From Dimorphilus gyrociliatus (taxonomy: Eukaryota; Annelida; Polychaeta; Dinophilidae), in the NCBI GenBank assembly GCA_904063045.1, contig CAJFCJ010000010.1, forward strand, positions 310,001-374,000: a DNA stretch of 64,000 nt, in the 5' to 3' direction. Both the position numbers and the translations under genes were made by a program. Each line of letters opens with the position of its first letter. The stretch's first letter is position 1. Positions 37,329-48,953 of this stretch are shown here, piece by piece. The notes below the pieces were generated by a model. That model worked only from the letters and a program-made list of their open reading frames with translations, was not told the origin of the DNA and did not search any database.

Positions 37329-38392
37329 CTAAAGTTCGTCATTGTCACTTGGTTTCTTTTGCTTATTATGATTTTCATCTCCTGTATACATAGTTATATA
37401 TTTAGATATATATTAGTATTTAGTATTTAAATTTTAAAAAAGAAATATGTCTTACTCGTCTCGCATAATTCCCCTAATATAGCTTTTATATGAAATGTAA
37501 AACGCTTATTTCGACCTTTACATTCTTCTAAGGCATCATTTGTACAATCCCACCAATGGCAGACATTTTGTAAAGATTCACACCTTCGCCTAGTCTTCTG
37601 ACAGGGATCGGAACAAATGGATAATTTCATTGATTTCATAGATTTAACGTAAAATTTTTGATGAGAATTTTTGCATTTTGGCGATTTCATCGATTCTTCT
37701 AAACAAGACACAAGCTTGTCTAATTTGGAACAGTCAGCCTTAACATTATGTGATAAACTTTTCTTATCATCGTATTTCTGCGTTTTACAATTACTAACAA
37801 GATCATCGCATTTATCGTCATCATCTTTGTCCTCCTCATCAATATTCAATCCCTTTCTCCTACCTACGGTTAATAATATACATATCTGAAAAATGATATT
37901 TTTATATTTAAACTAATACCAACCAAACGGTGAGAAAGTTTTAAACACTCTATAATTTCCATGGCACTTTCCTAAGGCTTCTTTTGTGCATTGGTTATAT
38001 TCTTTATTACTTTTAACATCATCACATTTCCTTCTTGATTTAATACAATCCGCGGAGCATATTTTGTCAATTTCTTTTATAAAATTAAGGGGTTTCCTTA
38101 CTTTACATCTTTCATAGCTATTATCAACACAGGTTGAAACTTCTAAAAGAAGTTGGCAGGATTCTTCTACATTATTCCTGTTACCTTGAAATTTTTCTTG
38201 TAAAGTAATACAATCCCAGATAAAATTTTCTTCCTGACAATCTTTACTATCTTTAGGGTCTTTACCGTCAGTTACTACTAGAAATATATAATATTATCCA
38301 CATAGTATCGATCTAGCTAATTGGTAAATAATAAGAAAGCAACCTATTAGTAATATCTGTAGAGATAGAGCAAAAAAAGTGATTAACTTCAT
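37329..38392 (-). CDS. Secreted protein with two ten-cysteine modules and a KDEL-like end
   Basis: Proposed exons on the minus strand: 38392-38344, 38277-37920, 37859-37456 and 37381-37329, 287 residues with all phases consistent. Exon 1 encodes a signal peptide (MKLITFFALSLQILLI). Exons 2 and 3 each encode a module with the same ten-cysteine order: in both, C3-x8-C4, C6-x3-C7-x6-C8 and C9-x7-C10 are identical in spacing, so the protein arose by internal duplication. The second module has one extra cysteine (CHWWDC). The last exon adds a charged tail ending NDEL, close to KDEL/HDEL ER-retrieval signals. I do not recognise the family; the spacing is only loosely like other helical cysteine-rich ectodomains. 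The weak point is the 60-base intron between the modules (37860-37919). If it is not spliced, exon 2 ends at a stop at 37913 and there would be two adjacent paralogues. Confidence 0.65.
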
Positions 38393-40012
38393 CTGGCACG
38401 TTAAAAGTTGAACTTGGATATATTTGAAAAATTAACTTTTTATGAATTTATATAGCCCCATATATTGATAAAAATTTCATATTTTATTAAGTTGTAGATA
38501 ATCTATTGTAAAGTAGGCTAGAATTGAAAGATTATCAGTTTGTTATATACTTTTTAAATGAATAGAGAAAATAAAAGACTTTATGTAATAAACTAAATGA
38601 ATGTAAATATATAGTTACTATTTATACTGTATGTATTGTATATGTATACATATCTATAGACTATATGAATTAAACATTTCTAGTACTATAGATCTATTAA
38701 TAAAGCAATTTCTTTATCAATTGAACTCTGAAATAATAAAAAAAAGAGAATCCACCATATACACTACGGTACTCTTGTATAATTTTTACAATCTGTTACT
38801 AGCATTGTAAAATTGTCTACCTGTTTCTCTTTTAATCATTAATTAATCCTATTTTTTTAAGCTTTTATTCCAATAAAAGAAGAATAATTTTGTATTTTGC
38901 AAGAAATTTTATTCATTTTTATCTATGTATTTTCAATCCAGCTTTTTTAACGTATCAGGTTAGAAAGGTATTGGATAATTTTTGAAAACTAAACTTAAAA
39001 GATTTAGGGCGATAAATCTCATTTTCTTTTAAATATAATATAAACAAAAAAAGAAATTATTGATAATCCAATACCTTTTCCTTTTTCCCCACCATCCACG
39101 TCCATCCGGATAATTTTATATTTTTTTCGTTTCTTATCTCACAAATTATATACTTTATACGACACGTTTCTCTCCATGTATAACAATCAACAAATTAAAG
39201 AAATAAAACGAATAGCAAAAAAAAGAACCAATATAACATAGTGACAGCAATTTATATTCATATATACGTTATAACATATAAAACGCAATATATTCTTGTA
39301 TATAGATATATAAATTTACTAAATTACATAAAGGTTAGTATACGTGCAGTATAGTATTTTAATTCAACATTTACTTAGAAACATAGAACAATGTATATTT
39401 AGAAGTGTTTGTTTTTTTTTTTGCTTTGCACGCATCCTATTTTGTAACATAAGTATAATAATGAATTTGTTAAAAACTTAATAGAATTTACTTTTGCTGC
39501 TGTGCGCGGATTCGATAACGCAAAACGAGTCGAATAAATGTTCAAACAAATAAAAAAAAATTGCGAAAAAAAAACAAAAGAAAAGAAAAAAGTCTTCACA
39601 CGTAACGTACACACATACTCAAAATATCAGAACAAAAGAACTCTCATTAATTCATGAAATATCTTAACTCGCGCTTATTTTCGTTTTGTATAACTTTTTT
39701 ATTTCTTTTCTCTTTTCTTTTCTTTTGCTTTAAAAAAAAAAAGTTAAAAACAAGCTTTTGAAAAAAAAAAGGAAAAAAAAATTTTAAGAGTTTTAAACGA
39801 GATCACATTTAAAAACAATTCACTCAAGCATTAGAAAATTTTTTATCGGCTCATTTGCATATACGAAAAACTGCACAGGGATTCTTGAAAACGATCAACG
39901 AGCATGAAAAAAATAAATAATAACAATAAAAAATCTCGTAACGTTATGTAAAACTGGGCCGCATTTGCTTTAATATTAGTATGTCTTTTTAAATGTAAAT
40001 TTAAGTGTATAT

Positions 40013-40015
<3 letters not shown>

Positions 40016-40062
<47 letters not shown>
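40016..40062. repeat. (TA)n microsatellite
   Basis: A continuous TA tract of about 47 bases, the longest uninterrupted one in the window. Confidence 0.92.
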
Positions 40063-40065
<3 letters not shown>

Positions 40066-40124
40066 ATTTTATAAAAGCATGGGTATATATTTATATCTAT
40101 ATATCCATAAATTCATATTTTATG

Positions 40125-40146
40125 TATATATATATATATATATATA
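40125..40146. repeat. (TA)n microsatellite
   Basis: A second TA tract 60 bases beyond the one at 40016-40062, close to the PAN3 3' end. Confidence 0.85.
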
Positions 40147-40413
40147 CATATATATACAGATGTTAATATCGTGGAAGAATTACTATGGTTTATGAAACAA
40201 TTATATAGTTTTAAAAAAATGCACATATTTTTTGGCTTAATAAAGAAAAACTTCATTAGATTTTTTTTTTATATCAACAGAAAAAAAAACGAGAATAAAA
40301 ATATTGCGGTTTTTTTTTTTAACATAATATTCTATAAGAAATTATACAATTTAAAAAAAATAAAGCTGTTTCATCACCATATTATTCTTACAGATCGGTA
40401 AAATTCTATTGAC

Positions 40414-43400
40414 TTAGTAGTTTAAACTACTAGGCGGTGTTAATAATTCATTTATAACTGTTTCAAAACATTGTTTCAATTCCGCATAGGTAACAAGTAG
40501 TACGCTTTGTTCATCACGCGAACTCAGACAAATTCTTTCGCTTGAACCCGCATCCAATTTATTCAAGCAATTGACGATATGAGCCAAATCCACCCACGGT
40601 ACACCATTTGAATCCACTTGATGGAACAGATAGTCCCTAAATAGTTTCAACATATAGCGATCTCCTGTTTCTGACCAAGCTGGATCCATTTGATGCTCTC
40701 CTCGTTCATTCGTTAACCCTAGCTTGGCTATGAGTCGGAAAAGACGACCATTCTCAATTTCCTGTCATAAGTAAAGATTTCTTTGACTCATTGTATAATG
40801 GAACTAATTCAATTTCATATCTGGGCACATTATCGCAAAGAAGTTGGTATATTTCTAATTTATATTAATACTAGCAGCTTGTATTACGTTAAAAGATTCA
40901 ATATACCTTGGATAGTTCATTTTCTAAAACATCTCCACGCAATTGAGCAGCATCTAACTGAGTGTAGAATCTGGCTCCAATCATAGGCATTATATCATTT
41001 ATAGATCTTGGAGATCCCCTCGATGGACTAAGCAAGTAAACGATAACATTCCGTAGATCCGTTGAATAATTTCTTGACACCAATTCGATAGAAGCTGATA
41101 CTCGATCGCGTTGTATTCCAGCAACTGAATTACATGCCAAAGCCAAAATAACCTTTCCCAGATAGGTTAAGTCCTCTTGCTATAACGGAAGAGATGAAAG
41201 AAGGGAGAAAAGGAAAGAAACAAAATTATTAAATATCAGATAGTATTAATTAGATGTATAAATTCAAAAAGAAACAATATCTGTATACTATATATGTATA
41301 TAAATGCATATATAGGCGATATAGTGTACTGTATATAGTACTATTAATTTAGTAGCAGCTTTATAAAAATTAGTACTATTCATATTACAGGAGCAGCTAT
41401 TTCTTTAAAATTCAGTATATAGAAAAGATTGAAAAGAGCTCGACCAATAGATAATTGATGGCAGTTTAATTAAAAACAATAATTAATGTGAAATAAATAA
41501 TAAAACACTCGAAACAGAAGATTGAAATTTTTTTGAAAAATATACGTTTCAAGACTATAAAAAAGGTCTTGCTAAAAACCTGATAATGTCTGATCCTTTG
41601 GTCCGAATGTCTGACATCAGTGCGTGCAGGTGAACCGCTCTGACAACAATATATAGTGCATGAACTACAAATATAGACTACAAGCAAAAATAGGAATTTT
41701 CTTAACGTTTATAAAATAAGAGATAGAATGTTGTCCTAATGAAAATTATTATATATACAATAAATATACAGTATATATACAGTATATATATAAATATTAT
41801 ATTACGTATTCAAAGACAAAATTTTAAGACAAATAAATATCATTGTTGTCTATTTTGACAGTTTAAGGTCACTTATGATTAATTATTCTGCTCATCCCTT
41901 TTTAGTCTTACAAATCTCTTGAAGCAGTTTTTCCAAGGTTATTAAAAACATATTTTTATTGACTTTATATTTTAAACTAAGTAAAAGATTCTTATATCTT
42001 TAATTAAACTTTAATAAGAAAGTAGGAAGAGAAATAACAAAAAAAAACGTATAACAAAACTACTAAACTCAATACCAAATAGCTATATAATCATCTTACC
42101 TGATAATGGGATGTTACTGCAGCTGGATTGGCTCCTTGGTTTGCATCAAATGTTAGGACATCCATCATACCAACGCAATTGAACCGAATCCTACAATTTT
42201 CAGAAATTTATAATAATTAAAAGTAGTGGTAACTTTTATATTTATATCTTATAATTATTCACCTGGATTTATCTGTGATGATAATCTTGGACGGATCAAC
42301 CACTCTACAAGCTAACCCATTAGAATGCATCAATCTTAGAGCGGACGATAATTGAACAACGTAAGACCATAAAATATTTTCAGGAAGTAAAACTGGCTGT
42401 CGACCCCCATCAGCCAGATTCGGTCCTTTGGACAAGTGTTTGCCCATAATTGTTTCAGAACCCGGATGATAATCATAAGCAAAGACTATAGCTATAAAGA
42501 AAATATTTATAAATTATTATCTTTGAATAATATTAAACTGATATAATCTGATTAGTTCTCGCAAACTTAATTAATATCTAAATTTTTTTTTCTTTATTTA
42601 TCATTTAGTAAATACATGCAAAAGTAGATAAATGAAATTTCAGAATACGATCTCATTTCATATTTATATGAAAATACAATAAGGGAAACTTACAATGATC
42701 GTGAAATGCCTTAGTTGTAAAAACATGACGTAGTGTCACAATATTCGAATGTTCTATGGCCTTCCAGGCATCAACCAGAGCAATTGATTTTGGTTGAGTT
42801 AATCGAAAACCTAATGAATGAAATATTTCAAAAACAATAACTTTAATTATTAGCAAATACCAACCATGAACTCTCCTAAGGCAATAAGTGTAACTATCTT
42901 TAGTATTTACACCTTTATAAACAGATGTCGTATAGCCAAACAAAGTTGATGTCTTATTCGTATTTGTTTGTGGAGGTTCTAAAGGATAAATTTGAGTAAA
43001 ATTGTCGACATCTCGAGGAATATCTGTATGTTGCTCCGGATCAATTGTTAGCAATGTAAGAGCTTGCTTTCGAAGAATCTCCGATTTAAGTTCATCGGGA
43101 ACAAAAAATCCAGATTGATTGCCAAGTCTCTCTTTCATATGGGCTACATGCGGTAACGGGCCAGGATGCGCTGTATAGTTTGGTATAATCTGATAAAGGA
43201 AAACGAAAAAAAACAAAAACAAAATAAAATTTTTCAAGGTAAAAAGTATTTTAATAATATTTACAATGCCCGGTTGCTGCTGGTGATTTTGCTGCTGAGT
43301 TTGCTGCTGGTGATGATCCATATCAGGGTAATAATTATAATAAGTCGTACCTCCAACATTTTCTTGCTGTTATAAAAATGAACAAACAATTATTACAGTT

Positions 43401-46400
43401 TTAACCTTAATACCTTATAAGGAAAAGTTAATTCGATTAAAGAAATGTAACATCACCATATCAAAAAACAAACATAAAAATTCAACAAAGAAAATAATCT
43501 GACTAACCTGCAGCCTCTGAGTTGATTTAGCTGGAGTTGAGTGTTGGGATGAGCCAACAGAAACTGGTGAACTTAAAGTTCGTATACCATGGTTTCCGTC
43601 CATTGGAGAAGGACTGTGTCTTGGACTCTCTCTCATCAACGGTACCGGTTCTAATGAAATAATATAAGGCATGTAATACATCCTTATTTCAATTTTTCAA
43701 AATCTTTCATATAATAAACTGGTGAAGCCAAGATAAAAAACAAAAAGTAAAGAAACTTCACAATTTTTGAAGATAATTTGTTTAAAGTTAGTTGTACGAC
43801 TGTTAGAATAAAAGTGCGTATTACAAAGCTAACTACGACAAGATAACGCATAGAAATGATGTTCTAAAAATAGATATGATAGATAGCTAAAAATATGCGC
43901 TTATACGTATATATGTACTAGTGCGGGATTTAAGCATCACCAATGAGCTGCTTTATATAAAATATCTTAAAAAGGTAAACGTTGAACTACAAACAACTCT
44001 TAGTTATAATGTTTGCTTTGCTCTCAGTCTTTACAAAACGAAGTATTTTGCAATTTTACCATTACTGGAAAACTTAATATAATAAATCATTGTAATTGAT
44101 CATCAAGCGAAGAAAGACAAAAAGGGTAATATTAGCGGAAAGTTTTTAATTTTTATGAAATATTTTCTATAATCATTAGCCTTGTTTATATGCTTCAATT
44201 TTTAGTAAAAAAAAGTATACTTTAAATATTTTTTAGCTGCTTTCTAACAAATTGTCAACGATTTTCTAAAAATAATGTTATGTATTGAAGAAATTTACAA
44301 CAATTATCCTAGTAATTAAAGATAAAAATTTACGATAAAGATTTGAAATAATTCTATAGTCATTACTGTATGTATTATCATTTATGTATAGACAGTATTT
44401 ATTAGCCGTTTAAGGGTATATCCATAAATAGCGGCACTATATTCAATCGAAATGTTGGGGGTGTTAAATAACAAGAACTGTTTGAATTTTGTTGAATTTA
44501 ACAATGCACAATGTACGAGAAAAATGATAAATTGACATAAAACTAAGAAACTATCGATCGTTTCGTAATTGTAAAAGTATATTGAAGATTAACGTGCTTG
44601 TACATTTCACTCATAATAATAGAGTCGCCGGCATGATTTGGCGAATATTATATCTTTACGTTTTTCTTCATGTGTGCAATGGATTTATAAACGTATTTGG
44701 TAGGTAATTAGGAAAAATATTAATTAAGCTCAAGCCCCCGACTTAATAGAATAAAAAGAAATTAAATTGAGTAAGAATTAATGTGTATCATCATCGTATC
44801 AGAGCCAGACTGCTTTCTTGGCTTTGGTAATTGGGGAAGTTGGTCAAGCTGCTCAGGACCATGTGGAACGCGCCAAAGAACTAAACCTTGTCTAGGAATT
44901 GGTAAAGGATCTACGCAAGAAGAATCTTGCAATACATATGCTTGTCCAGGTATAAAAATTTGTCATATTTTTTCATCATGTCTAGTATTGTTAAAATATT
45001 TTCAAAAGGGCTTTTGTACGCGGAACATTTTATATTTCTAAATTTTTCAATGAAAGAAACTAATAGAACGAACTATAATTATTATTTCAATACAGTAAAT
45101 GGTAAATGGTCCGTTTGGTCTGAATGGAGTTCTTGCGATTCGTATTGCGGAGCAGGAAAAAAAACTAGAACTAGACAATGTAACAATCCAAAACCTGCTA
45201 ATGGCGGATTAAATTGTAATGGCATTGATGTTAAGAGGCAAAATTGTCAGAAAATTAGCTGCTCATGTCAGTTTAATTATTTAATCAGAAAAGTATAAAA
45301 GATAAAGTAGACAAGCTAAAAAAAGTGATGAAAAATGCATTTGTACCAGATGCACTTCTAACAGATCTGAAATCTTTCTTAACAATTCTCTCTTCCCTAT
45401 TTTATTCATTGATATCGAAAAAATTAGTAGAGAGCAAAAATTATTTTCGGAAATCACGACCTTTAAAATTTATCCCCTTAACATTTCTTTATAGAAATTA
45501 ATAAACGATGTTTTCTATTATTGCAGTAAGAAAATATAGTACTTGGGGAGTTTGCACGTCAAAATGTCAATTAAGCAAACCAAATATCTGTACCATTAGT
45601 TCAATTAGTGGACAAAATTGTTATGGAAATGGCGATGCAGTCAAAAAGTGTAGAATTGAAACTTGCAAAGGTAATAACTGTACATATTAATTAACGTAAG
45701 TAATAGAAGACTAATATATAGGAATTTTACTTAATTCAAAAGAAGTTTTATTAGATTTGCATATTTAGAGTTCATAAATTAACCCCTATATATCTTCGTT
45801 GTATTGCCTATTAACAGCAAAAATTAACTTTTGCAGCTGAACTCTCTACACTATACCAAATTGTTTCCACTTCAGGACTCCATCCGGAGCCCCTTATTAA
45901 ACAAAAAAGTAGAAGTAAATTGGAATGTGCAGCCATTTGTAATTCAGATATCAATTGTACTAATTACATTTTTGAGACTCTGTCAAAATTTTGCAACATC
46001 TTTAAAAAATTAATAATATAAATAACGAATAAGTTAATAATAATTAACTTTTAAATTGCAAAGAATACTAATTATCATTCTGTTCCATTTTATGTTTAAT
46101 ATAGCCTACTATTAATTGACAACTATGTACAGGAATATTCAGAAAAAACAACATTTACTATTGATCCTGGCGACCTCCAACAACTAAATTATTCTTTACC
46201 TCTTTTTTATTTCAATAACTGATTTAATAATTTTCTATCTAATCGTTAAGGATACAAAAGGAAAACTATTACTCACGTTGCGGTACATGGATCGAAGGTG
46301 GAGGCCTAGAGAGAGGCACAGTAGATAATACGGCTGGTCCACTAGAAACCGGATATTGCCCATGACTGGATCTAAAGTCCGCGATCGTTTCAGCACTTCT

Positions 46401-46934
46401 CTGTAAAATTTGTTCATTATTGCCTTTGGCAGTTATGTAAAATTATTGTTATGACGGAATAGTCTGTCTCGAAGTAGCCTATATTATCAGATGCTACAAA
46501 CTTAAGATGGCGCTTAAATTAATACTTGGCTGACAGTATATCATATAGTTAGTTTGACCGATTTCCCGACCATCTATTATTAGAAATTTAAAACCAAATA
46601 TTAAACCTTGAACATGGGCGAATGCATGCGAGGTCTCGTTCCCATTGAAGCGAATTGTTCAGAAAGACCGTCCATGTTCGGTAAAGGTTTTCGCTAAAAA
46701 ATAGAAAAAGTACGGTAGATAATTGATCTTTACGATCGTCATGGCATGTCAAACCGGTGAAAAGTTTGGTCCATGTCCGAAATCTGCAAAACCATTCGCA
46801 TTATTTACCGCATTTGATGTGAAGGTTGCTGTAAAGTATTCGTCCCCGTTACTGCCATCTGTTGGCAATTGGTATCCTTCAAACTTTTCGACGCCGTCTC
46901 CAGTTTGTCGCTTTCCAGGCATAACAGGCTCCAT
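40414..46934 (-). CDS. PAN3: PAN3, regulatory subunit of the PAN2-PAN3 deadenylase
   Basis: Eleven exons on the minus strand: 46934-46755, 46693-46607, 46400-46277, 43650-43508, 43366-43265, 43189-42865, 42810-42694, 42491-42263, 42190-42100, 41179-40907 and 40761-40414. All phases agree; 672 residues. PAN3 dimerises, binds poly(A)-binding protein and brings PAN2 to mRNA poly(A) tails in the cytoplasm. Family marks are YPLEPP, SVYKGVNTKDSYTYCLRRVHG, a pseudokinase core (HSNIVTLRHVFTTKAF, YDYHPGSETIM, ENILWSYVVQLSSALRLMHS, GLACRVVDPSKIIIT) and the C-terminal knob (GDRYMLKLFRDYLFHQV, AHIVNCLNKLDAG, DEQSVLLVTYAELKQCFE). The N-terminal part is low-complexity and Ser/Pro-rich. The CCCH finger found in longer PAN3 forms is not seen, so an upstream exon or an alternative isoform may be missing. 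Intron 3 (2.6 kb) contains another gene on the opposite strand. Confidence 0.92.
44633..46021 (+). CDS. Secreted TSP1 x3 + PAN/apple-like protein nested in a PAN3 intron
   Basis: Exons 44633-44699, 44803-44949, 45096-45266, 45527-45670 and 45837-46021 give 237 residues; every intron is phase 1, as expected for shuffled extracellular modules. Exon 1 is a signal peptide (MIWRILYLYVFLHVCNG). Exon 2 is a thrombospondin type-1 repeat (WGSWSSCSGPCGTRQRTKPC), exon 3 a second (WSVWSEWSSCDSYCGAGKKT), and exon 4 a degenerate third (STWGVCTSKC). Exon 5 encodes a short Cys-bearing end (LECAAICNSDINCTNYIFE) like a PAN/apple fold. TSP1 repeats bind glycosaminoglycans and matrix proteins, so an extracellular adhesion or defence role is likely; the specific function is unknown. 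The whole gene lies inside PAN3 intron 3 on the opposite strand. Confidence 0.8.
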
Positions 46935-48953
46935 GTTTTATCAGCTAATCACACAATTAACAACAATCAGTCTTAAAATTTGAATTCCTAGATTTCAATG
47001 TCAAAGCGTCGCCTTTATTAACTGGACAATACAGCTGTTAACGCTTTTTACGTTTAATCATTTTTTTCAAGCAGTTCTCTTGGTTTTTGAAATTGTTTTG
47101 AAAAATGAACGTCTTTATATCCGACCCTAAACGGGATTTTCTTCATATGTCTCCCAAAGTCGTAAAAAACGTCGATTTTTATCGATATTTGATTTCGCTG
47201 ATCAAGGCTGCGCGCGCAGGTCAAGGTCGAATAATTATTTTTCGTTTTTTTTTAATGATTAATTTTAGGATATAGTTTGTGTTATTTTAAAATTTATATA
47301 TGATCAATCGATAATAGATTTGTATTGTTTTGAAAAATTTATAGGATAATGTTCGAAAAAGTTTACCGGTGAATTCTTCCAAACATTCATTGGTCCAATC
47401 TATCATTTTTGTCGTCTGCTTCATTCTGTTTAATATTTTAATCAAAGATTATAACTTCTACTGATAAGAAAAGCACAAAGATAGCAATTAGCATATGTTT
47501 GGAATTCTAGATAATATTCTACTTTATCTATAATTTATCAAAAATATATAAATTCCAAAATATTTTGTGGAGAGAGAGAGACTTTATGATTACTTGTTAT
47601 TTTAAACTAGATTTTACCTTAGCAACAATAATTGAGATTGAGTTTCTAATTAACTTTTAGCAAGCTAATACTCACTCACACTAATGGGCATAGCAAGTGT
47701 TTTGATTAAACAATGAGGATCAAGACTGTGAGTGATTAATGATAATCAGCTCAAACATTGACCTCCAAAGTCGGTAATAGCATTGAATCCTATTTAGAAA
47801 AGATAAACATTTATAAATTCAACCTTAGCTGTCTCCTTGAACACAATGAACTTTTTTATACTTAACACAATTGTCATTTGCTGTATGACAATCTTCGTTT
47901 CATGACTAAATGCTATCGTTAAACAAGACAAGAGAGGAAACCTAGAATGATTTCTTTTATTCGGATTAATGCAGATTGTATTATAATTCACTTTTATCTA
48001 AAGTTATATAAAAAATGTAACTTAGTATCACAACTTAATAATATTCCTAAAGACAGCTGTTATTTCAAAAGCTATTATTTACGTTAGCGCAAACTTATCG
48101 CAAACTAGGAAAGTGGATTCTTTCTAAAATAGAGATAAGGTTTTAAATTAGTATTATTTCTTACTCTATCTAATAAAAACTTGTTGTCAATTCACTTGAA
48201 TACTGAAAGACTGATTTGTTATCAATAATCTTTTCGTGTGTGCATTAGCAGACGACAAAATATAAAGACTGGTTAGAAAAAAGCGGTAGATTTCCATTAA
48301 CCGGTCGATTTTTGTTTACTGCTCCAGGTGTTTGTATATGCTTTGTGTAGGACCAGTCTAAACCAACCAAATAATCGTATTTTGTAATAAAACAATCTTC
48401 ATATTAAAAAATTATAAATAATATTATATTAATAGTTTTTGAAATTGGTTGTTTAGAAAAACCGGAAGTGTTAATTAAATGCCAAGCTAAGCCATATTTG
48501 TGTTTCCTGTCCTGCTTTCCCAGTCGAAATTCGATGCATAATTCGCATTTTTTCGCGTTTGGAGATTCATAAAAGTTTTAAAACGTAAGCTTTTATAAAC
48601 TTTAAAGTTCTTACGTCATGTTTATGCTTAGTTAATCATGAGACAATGTTTTATCAATTGGATTTTGCTGCCTACTTAAACTTCCAATCAGGCATCGTCA
48701 ATTGATGTTTATTTCGTGTGTATTTTCCGTTTAGCTTTCGTTATTGACAATCAAAACATGAATTTTGATTGTAATAAAATTTTTAATAGCATTTCAATTG
48801 CGCGTAAGGAAAATAATTAAAGATTTCATAGTTAACTATGGGTAAATGGGGGTGGGGCAGCCATTTTGGTCTTGAACACCTTAATTATCGCTATAGCTTT
48901 GATACATGTTTGTTTCCTTGAGTCTAACTAATCGTATCTAACTTAAATACAGC
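46935..48953. other. Divergent intergenic region between PAN3 and the zinc-finger gene
   Basis: Upstream DNA for both neighbours. Near 47208-47231 there is a GC-richer patch (CTGCGCGCGCAGG, then a TCAAGGTCG nuclear-receptor-like half-site). The YY1-like element at 48860-48877 lies near the zinc-finger gene. No coding sequence is supported. Confidence 0.5.
48860..48877 (-). promoter_or_regulatory. YY1-like extended element
   Basis: On the minus strand reads GTTCAAGACCAAAATGGC, with the AAAATGGC core of YY1 sites, 77 bases upstream of the zinc-finger start codon. It matches 16 of 18 bases of the element upstream of TMEM165 (60882-60899). Confidence 0.5.

Larger units (their letters stand above)
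38393..40413. other. Intergenic region
   Basis: About 2 kb upstream of the Cys-rich gene and downstream of PAN3, very AT-rich, with poly-A/T runs (39415-39425, 39730-39785) and long TA tracts (40016-40062, 40125-40146). No supported gene on either strand. Confidence 0.5.

Noticed and set aside
37913-38392. Cys-rich exon 2 as a stand-alone gene ending at 37913
   Set aside because: Possible, but splicing at 37919 keeps the frame into a homologous second module and then into an in-phase last exon, which is a more economical reading; kept as an alternative in the gene entry.
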